The notes beneath the pieces are model-generated. The model had not been told where the DNA came from. It did not search any database and saw only the letters and a program-made list of their open reading frames with translations. Made by a program: the position numbers and the translations under genes. A stretch of DNA of 64,000 bases from Pseudoflavonifractor sp. AF19-9AC (GTDB taxonomy: Bacteria > Bacillota > Clostridia > Oscillospirales > Oscillospiraceae), in NCBI RefSeq assembly GCF_003478995.1, contig NZ_QUGI01000008.1:52129-116128 (forward strand), read 5' to 3'. The first letter of the stretch is position 1. Each line of letters begins with the position of its first letter. This document shows, one piece after another, positions 59,300-64,000 of this stretch.

Positions 59300-60055
59300 A
59301 TGGACGCTGTCAAGCGCATTTTGCTGGCGGACACAGGGGAAGAGTTTCGCCTTTCTCTGGCCAGTCACATAAATGACGAGACGGACATGCAGGTAGTGGG
59401 CGAGACCGGCGATGGAATGGAACTGCTGCACATGGTGCGGGAGCTGGAGCCGGACGCAGTGGTAATGGAGATGGTGCTGACCGGCATGGACGGGCTGGAA
59501 GTGCTGGACGAGCTGAACAAGCTGGAGCACCGGCCCAAGGTACTGATTCTGTCCAGTTACATCCGGAGCGCAGCGGTGGAGACGGCGGCGGCACGGGGTG
59601 CCGACTTCTATCTTACCAAGCCCAGCCGTCCGTCCACGGTGTGCGAGCGGATCCGGCAGATGACCTCTGGTGGTGTGGAGGCGGAGCGGGGTAGCAGAGG
59701 AATCAGCATGGAGACGCGGGTGACCGCTATCATCCATGAAGTGGGTGTGCCGGCCCACATCAAAGGGTACCAGTATCTGCGGGAGGCCATTTTGATTGCG
59801 GTCAACGACATGGATGTCATCAATGCCGTGACCAAGGTGCTTTACCCCGAGGTGGCCAAGCGCTTCGGAACCACAGCCAGCCGGGTGGAGCGGGCCATCC
59901 GCCACGCCATTGAGGTGGCCTGGGACCGGGGCGATCTGGAAACCCTGCAGAAGTACTTCGGGTACACCGTCAGCAATACCAAGGGTAAGCCCACCAATTC
60001 CGAGTTTATTGCCATGATTGCCGACCGCCTGCAGCTGCAGCTGCGGCAGAATTAA
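59300..60055 (+). CDS. spo0A: Sporulation master regulator Spo0A with degenerate receiver
   Basis: This 251-residue protein has an N-terminal receiver (1-~118) and the conserved Spo0A DNA-binding domain (~143-251: [19 protein letters not shown] helix, [29 protein letters not shown]). In the receiver, the acidic pocket ADD is A-D11-T12, and the phosphoacceptor Asp (in DxxMPxxDG) is Glu57 ([10 protein letters not shown]). The Thr/Ser switch and Lys are kept (LILSS, YLTKPS). The E57 change may mimic phosphorylation or abolish phosphorelay control. The DNA-binding half is intact, so the protein should still act at 0A boxes. GAGAGGAG precedes ATG 59300. Confidence 0.95.
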   Translation: MDAVKRILLADTGEEFRLSLASHINDETDMQVVGETGDGMELLHMVRELEPDAVVMEMVLTGMDGLEVLDELNKLEHRPKVLILSSYIRSAAVETAAARGADFYLTKPSRPSTVCERIRQMTSGGVEAERGSRGISMETRVTAIIHEVGVPAHIKGYQYLREAILIAVNDMDVINAVTKVLYPEVAKRFGTTASRVERAIRHAIEVAWDRGDLETLQKYFGYTVSNTKGKPTNSEFIAMIADRLQLQLRQN

Positions 60056-60110
60056 CGTTCATCGGCGGGGGACGTCCTTCCGAAATAGAGAGAAATACAG
60101 GAGAATTGCG

Positions 60111-60356
60111 ATGATCATCGATTATGTGCCCCGGGGAGTTTGCTCCCGTAAAATTACCATTGAACTGAAGGACGATGTGATTGAGTCAGTTAAGATATTG
60201 GGGGGCTGCAGCGGAAATCTGCAGGGCTTGTCCAACCTGCTGAAGGGGATGAATCGCCAGGAGGCGATCCGGCGGCTGGAAGGCATTCGCTGCGGAATGA
60301 AGCCAACCTCCTGCCCGGATCAGATCGCCCGTGCGCTGAAAAGCGGGGCACAATAA
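60111..60356 (+). CDS. TSCPD-domain protein (TIGR03905 type)
   Basis: This 81-residue protein starts at ATG 60111 after AGGAGAA. It is almost only a TSCPD domain: VPRGVCSRKITIELKDD, GGCSGNLQGLSNLLKG and the signature GIRCGMKPTSCPDQIARAL. The four Cys residues may bind metal. The domain occurs at the C-terminus of B12-dependent ribonucleotide reductases and as a small stand-alone protein; the role of the latter is not settled. It lies 55 nt after spo0A, possibly by chance. Confidence 0.9.
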   Translation: MIIDYVPRGVCSRKITIELKDDVIESVKILGGCSGNLQGLSNLLKGMNRQEAIRRLEGIRCGMKPTSCPDQIARALKSGAQ

Positions 60357-60400
60357 AATGGGACAAGGTGCTGTGGGCACCAACTCCCGGAACATGGAAA

Positions 60401-60426
60401 CGGCCTTCCCAGGAAGGCCGTTTTTT
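60401..60426 (+). terminator. Terminator after the TSCPD gene
   Basis: CGGCCTTCC/GGAAGGCCG (60401-60409 with 60412-60420) is followed by TTTTTT. Positions 60427-60626 form an A/T-rich spacer with no recognisable gene. Confidence 0.9.
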
Positions 60427-60626
60427 GTTGCTCCGGGCAGAAAAAAGGAAAAGGGGGGATCAAAGAACTGTATGGAGGAAGATAGGACAGTTTCTTGCGA
60501 TATGCGTTCCGGAAGTCCTCCTTTGCCGAAATTAAAAATTTTTATTTTTTCTGCCAATTTTTTTAATAGAAAAAAAGCAAAATTTCAGAAGTTATGTAAA
60601 AGTGCAATAAATCGAGAAAAAGTGGA

Positions 60627-60655
60627 TTGCTTTTTTGGGTGAAATATAGTAAAAT
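60627..60655 (+). promoter_or_regulatory. Promoter of the TRAP transporter operon
   Basis: TTGCTT (60627-60632) and TAAAAT (60650-60655) are 17 nt apart, 56 nt before the binding-protein start. Confidence 0.7.
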
Positions 60656-60710
60656 AAAAACCGTCAAGAAGCCATACCTATAAGAAAGATATGGATTGGA
60701 GGAATTCAAA

Positions 60711-61757
60711 ATGAAAAAGAAACTTGCTCTTGCTCTGGCGGCCGTAATGGTCCTCTCCATGGCACTGACCTCCTGCGGCAATGATTCCAAACCCTCGTCT
60801 TCCGGCGGTTCTTCCACCTCCGGCGGCGGAAGTTCCGTCTCCTCCGGCGGCAGCGAGTCCGGCCTGTCCCCCAAGGAGGGCGGCACCAGCCTCACCTTCA
60901 CCACCGGCGGCGAGACCGGCACCTATTACGGCTTTGGCAGCGTCATTGCCGGTAAGGTCACTGACCTGACCAGCACCTCCGTGAAGGCCATCTCTTCCAA
61001 CGGTTCCGACGCCAATATCAAGGCCATGCAGCTGGGCGATGCCCAGATCGGTTTCTCCCAGTCCGACGTTATGGTCTACGCCTACAACGGTGAGCGTACC
61101 TTCACCGAGGCCGTTACTGACTTCTCCGTGGTGGCCAACCTCTACATGGAGCAGGTCCAGATCGTCACTCTGGATCCCGATATCAAGACCGTGGCTGACC
61201 TGAAGGGCAAGCGCGTCTCCGTAGGCGCCTCCGGCTCCGGCGTGTACTTCAACGCGGTGGACATTCTGGGCGCCTATGGCCTGGACATTGAGAAGGACAT
61301 CACCCCCACCTATCAGTCCTTCGGTGATTCCACCGAGGCTCTGAAGGACGGTCAGATCGACGCCGCCTTCGTGGTGGCCGGCGCTCCCACTACTGCCGTT
61401 ACCGACCTGGCTTCCGGCCGCGACGTGTATCTGGTCAGCCTGGACCAGGAGCACATCGACGCTCTGATTGAGGCTTCCCCCTATTACAGCCCCGCCACCA
61501 TCAGCAAGGACGTGTACGGCGCCGCTGAGGATGCTACCACTGTGGCCATCGGCGCTGTGGTCATCGCCCGGGATGACGTGTCCGAGGCTGACGTCTACAA
61601 CTTCCTGTACGGCACCTTCGAGGACATCCCCAACCTGTCTCACGGCAAGGCCGCTGAGCTGGATCTGGAGTTTGCCTCTTCCGTCACCTCCATTGGTTAT
61701 CACCCCGGCGCTGTTGCCTACTTCGCCGATAAGGGAATTACCGTTTCCGGCAAGTAA
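60711..61757 (+). CDS. TAXI-family TRAP transporter solute-binding lipoprotein
   Basis: This 348-residue protein starts at ATG 60711 after GGAGG. It has a lipoprotein signal with lipobox LTSCG, then a Ser/Gly-rich tether to ~60. The mature part matches the TAXI family: LTFTTGGETGTYYGFGSVIA, DAQIGFSQSDVMVYAY, LKGKRVSVGASGSGVYFNA and SIGYHPGAVAYFADKGI. TAXI proteins deliver small acids (for example glutamate or other dicarboxylates) to a fused TRAP permease. The ligand is unknown. The permease gene follows after a strong hairpin. Confidence 0.95.
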   Translation: MKKKLALALAAVMVLSMALTSCGNDSKPSSSGGSSTSGGGSSVSSGGSESGLSPKEGGTSLTFTTGGETGTYYGFGSVIAGKVTDLTSTSVKAISSNGSDANIKAMQLGDAQIGFSQSDVMVYAYNGERTFTEAVTDFSVVANLYMEQVQIVTLDPDIKTVADLKGKRVSVGASGSGVYFNAVDILGAYGLDIEKDITPTYQSFGDSTEALKDGQIDAAFVVAGAPTTAVTDLASGRDVYLVSLDQEHIDALIEASPYYSPATISKDVYGAAEDATTVAIGAVVIARDDVSEADVYNFLYGTFEDIPNLSHGKAAELDLEFASSVTSIGYHPGAVAYFADKGITVSGK

Positions 61758-61780
61758 GTAAGCCAAATTAAGCCGATAGT

Positions 61781-61820
61781 GAGGGCGGCTGCGGCGGCCT
61801 CGCCCGCCGCAGCCGCCCTC
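61781..61820 (+). promoter_or_regulatory. Intercistronic hairpin between TRAP binding protein and permease
   Basis: GAGGGCGGCTGCGGCGG and its complement (61781-61797 with 61804-61820) form a perfect 17-bp stem without a T-run. It may protect the upstream mRNA or reduce permease expression relative to the binding protein. Confidence 0.75.
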
Positions 61821-61930
61821 AGTCTATGCTTAAGAATTTGCGAACGCCTCGGAGCAGATGCGTCTGCGCCTGGCGGGACGCGGAGGCATGTGCTCCGTGG
61901 TGTGTCTCGCAGGGAGAAAGGAGAACGTTT

Positions 61931-63946
61931 ATGGAACCCAACGAGAGAGAGAAACTGACTGATGTTCAGTCAGAAGTGGATGTCTCGGTTGGCAGTGCGG
62001 CCGATGTGGACGCCATCATGAAGAAATATGACAAGGAGTCCAACACCCGCATCTGGGAGGGAACGCCCAAGACCGTCATCCGGATGATAGGCATTCTGTT
62101 TTCCTGTTACTGTATTTTTTCCACGCTGAAGGGCTGGCCCACGCTGCCGGAGCAGAAATTGAACATTTTTCTGGGTTTGATTCTGGTTGTGGGCTATCTG
62201 CACTACCCCATCCGGAAGGGACATGTGAGGCCCAATCACCTCCCTTGGTATGACATTATCATCATGGTGGTGGGTGCATTCCCCTTCTTCTACTTTGCCT
62301 ACAAGGCAAACGAGGTCATCAAGCTCTCCAGCTTTGTGACTCAGGATATGAAGATGGTGGTCTTGGCCATTGTGGGCGTGCTGGCCTTTATGGAACTGTG
62401 CCGTCGGTGTGTGGGCATTCCCATTTTGTGCGTGCTGGGCGCACTGCTGATCTACGCCCTGTCCACCGTCCGTTTTGGCAAGGTGATCTATGATCTGTTC
62501 TATACCACCAACGGCATCATGGGTACCCCCATCAATGTCTGCCAGAAGTACATCGTCATCTTCATTATCTTCGGTGCCTTCCTGGAGCGCACCGGCATCG
62601 CCAATTTCTTCATCAACCTGGCCAACTGCGTGGCTGGCTCTTCCGCGGGCGGTCCGGCCAAGGTGGCTGTCATCTCCTCCGCTCTGTGCGGCATGGTGTC
62701 CGGCTCCTCCGTGGGCAACACCGTGACCACCGGCTCGGTGACCATTCCCATGATGAAGAAGACCGGCTACAAGCCTGAGTTTGCCGGCGCCGTGGAGGCT
62801 GCCGCCTCCACCGGCGGTCAGATCATGCCCCCCATCATGGGCGCCGCCGCCTTCCTCATGGCCGAGTATATGAACCGGCCCTACGCCGAGGTGGCCCTGA
62901 AAGCCATTCTCCCCGCTGTCCTCTACTTTACCGGCATCTACATCGCCGTCCATCTGGAGGCCAAAAAACTGGGCCTGAAGGGTATTCCCAGAAATGAGCT
63001 GCCCAAGTTCAGCAAGCTGCTGCCCAAGATTTATCTGCTGCTGCCCCTGGTGGTGCTGGTGGTTCTGGTGTCTGCCCAGATTCGTACCATGCAGACCTCC
63101 GCCGCCATCGCCATCCTCATTACCATTATTGTGGGCGTGATCAACACCCTGATCAACAAAGCCGCCCATATCGACGAGCCCAGTGAGGAATTCACCCTTA
63201 CCAAATTCTTTGACGCCCTGGAAGCGGGCGGTAAGAGCGCCGTCACTGTGGCTGTGGCCTGCGCCATGGCCGGTCTGGTAGCCGGCTGCATCACCACCAC
63301 TGGTCTGGCATCCACCCTCATCACCACCATCGTCAAGATTTCCGGTGGGCAGAAGATCATCGCTTTGTTCCTCACCATGATCTGCTGTATCGTTCTGGGT
63401 ATGGGCGTGCCTACCACCGCTAACTTCTGCATCATGGCCTCCACCTGCGCCCCCATCCTGATGGACAGCCGCATCGGCATCGTCCCCGTGGCCGCTTACT
63501 TCTTCGTGTTCTACTTCGGCATCGTGGCCGACATCACCCCGCCCGTGGCTCTGGCTGCCTATGCCGGATCTGCCATCGCCAAGGCTCCCCCGATGAAGAC
63601 GGCTCTCAACGCTACACGGTTGGCCATTGCCGCCTTCATTGTGCCTTACATCTTTGCCAACAGCCCGGTGATGCTTTTCGAGTTTGAAGAGGGAATGGCT
63701 ACTGCATTCATTGTCCTTCAGGTGGTTCAGATCTGTGTTTCTTCCCTGCTGGGCATCTTCGGTGTGGCCGCCGCCCTCAACGGCTACATCTTTGGCAAGC
63801 TGAATCCGCTGTTCCGCATTCTGATGGCCGTTGGTGGCCTGGGAATGATGATTCCCGGTACCATTACCGACGTTGCAGGCCTGATTCTGGTGGGCGGCAT
63901 CTACGTCTTCCAGCGCATGAATGCCAAGAAGGCAGTTCGAGCCTGA
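61931..63946 (+). CDS. TRAP transporter permease, fused 4TM/12TM (TAXI type)
   Basis: This 671-residue membrane protein starts at ATG 61931 after AAAGGAGAA. The N-terminal part (~1-160) has four membrane segments of the small DctQ-type unit, and the rest (~170-660) is the DctM unit with the signature GMVSGSSVGNTVTTG and PIMGAAAFLMAEYM, and VLGMGVPTTANFCIMAST. Fused TRAP permeases work with TAXI binding proteins and use a Na+ or H+ gradient. Together with the gene at 60711 it makes a complete importer for a small organic anion. Confidence 0.95.
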   Translation: MEPNEREKLTDVQSEVDVSVGSAADVDAIMKKYDKESNTRIWEGTPKTVIRMIGILFSCYCIFSTLKGWPTLPEQKLNIFLGLILVVGYLHYPIRKGHVRPNHLPWYDIIIMVVGAFPFFYFAYKANEVIKLSSFVTQDMKMVVLAIVGVLAFMELCRRCVGIPILCVLGALLIYALSTVRFGKVIYDLFYTTNGIMGTPINVCQKYIVIFIIFGAFLERTGIANFFINLANCVAGSSAGGPAKVAVISSALCGMVSGSSVGNTVTTGSVTIPMMKKTGYKPEFAGAVEAAASTGGQIMPPIMGAAAFLMAEYMNRPYAEVALKAILPAVLYFTGIYIAVHLEAKKLGLKGIPRNELPKFSKLLPKIYLLLPLVVLVVLVSAQIRTMQTSAAIAILITIIVGVINTLINKAAHIDEPSEEFTLTKFFDALEAGGKSAVTVAVACAMAGLVAGCITTTGLASTLITTIVKISGGQKIIALFLTMICCIVLGMGVPTTANFCIMASTCAPILMDSRIGIVPVAAYFFVFYFGIVADITPPVALAAYAGSAIAKAPPMKTALNATRLAIAAFIVPYIFANSPVMLFEFEEGMATAFIVLQVVQICVSSLLGIFGVAAALNGYIFGKLNPLFRILMAVGGLGMMIPGTITDVAGLILVGGIYVFQRMNAKKAVRA

Positions 63947-63982
63947 TTGCTTCAACATCCATCAAAAAAGTTGAAAAACCGG

Positions 63983-64000
63983 CGGGGCCCCCAAAAGGGG
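63983..64000 (+). terminator. Start of a hairpin, cut by the window edge
   Basis: GGGGCCCCCAAAAGGGG at the end looks like the left arm, loop and start of the right arm of a terminator for the TRAP operon, 37 nt past the stop codon. The remainder is outside the window. Confidence 0.4.

Overview
The window looks like the chromosome of a GC-rich (about 60 %), strictly anaerobic, spore-forming Bacillota of the class Clostridia, most like the Oscillospiraceae gut lineage (Flavonifractor/Lawsonibacter-like). The evidence is the sporulation genes (spo0A, spoIVB, a SpoVD-type PBP), two [FeFe] hydrogenases, GatCAB with an archaeal-type AspRS behind a T-box, a meso-DAP type cell-wall pathway, and strong AGGAGG ribosome sites. 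The genus is an inference. No rRNA, tRNA, IS element, prophage or CRISPR array was found.

Layout. 1-231: the 3' end of a plus-strand gene, probably pyruvate:ferredoxin oxidoreductase, and two back-to-back hairpin terminators. 232-14323 (minus): a molybdenum/tungsten block. Its first operon encodes a cytoplasmic bis-MGD oxidoreductase, two polyferredoxins and a small [FeFe] hydrogenase. Further along lie a DUF401 permease, a SARP/AAA regulator, moeA and a mobA-mobB fusion, and then a separately promoted FecCD-type ABC importer with an FmdE-family protein. The four enzyme subunits match hydrogen-dependent CO2 reductase (HDCR), but the molybdenum subunit lacks the formate dehydrogenase active-site signature, so it probably couples H2 to another substrate. 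14401-15186: an HTH protein with a Gly-rich repeat tail.

15368-25363 (minus): de novo purine operon purE-purC-like-purC-purF-ORF-purM-purN-[ZTP riboswitch]-purO-purH(AICARFT)-purD-HAD hydrolase. Its leader carries a translated mini-ORF and an intrinsic terminator, PurF lacks the N-terminal Cys nucleophile, and a low-GC ORF of unknown function sits between purM and purF. 25443-31977: glycosyltransferase, PAP2 phosphatase plus D-amino-acid aminotransferase, an acyltransferase with an anti-sigma/ECF sigma pair, and a family 4 uracil-DNA glycosylase.

32129-37046 (plus): T-box leader, aspS, gatC, gatA, gatB. 37157-38739: group B-type [FeFe] hydrogenase. 38949-52394: a dcw cluster (mraZ, rsmH, ftsL-like, spoVD/ftsI, murE, mraY, ftsW, murG, murA, ftsQ, ftsZ) without murF, murD, murC, murB or ftsA. 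It contains ~140-nt tandem repeats and a hairpin that would mask the murA start. 52448-54825 (minus): lrgA-lrgB and lysA. 55028-56572: uraA behind a leader whose mini-ORF ends inside the terminator hairpin, resembling a pyrBI-type attenuator. 56764-60356: a small coiled-coil protein, an ArsC/Spx-like protein, spoIVB, spo0A (phosphoacceptor Asp replaced by Glu) and a TSCPD protein. 60711-63946: a TAXI-type TRAP transporter.
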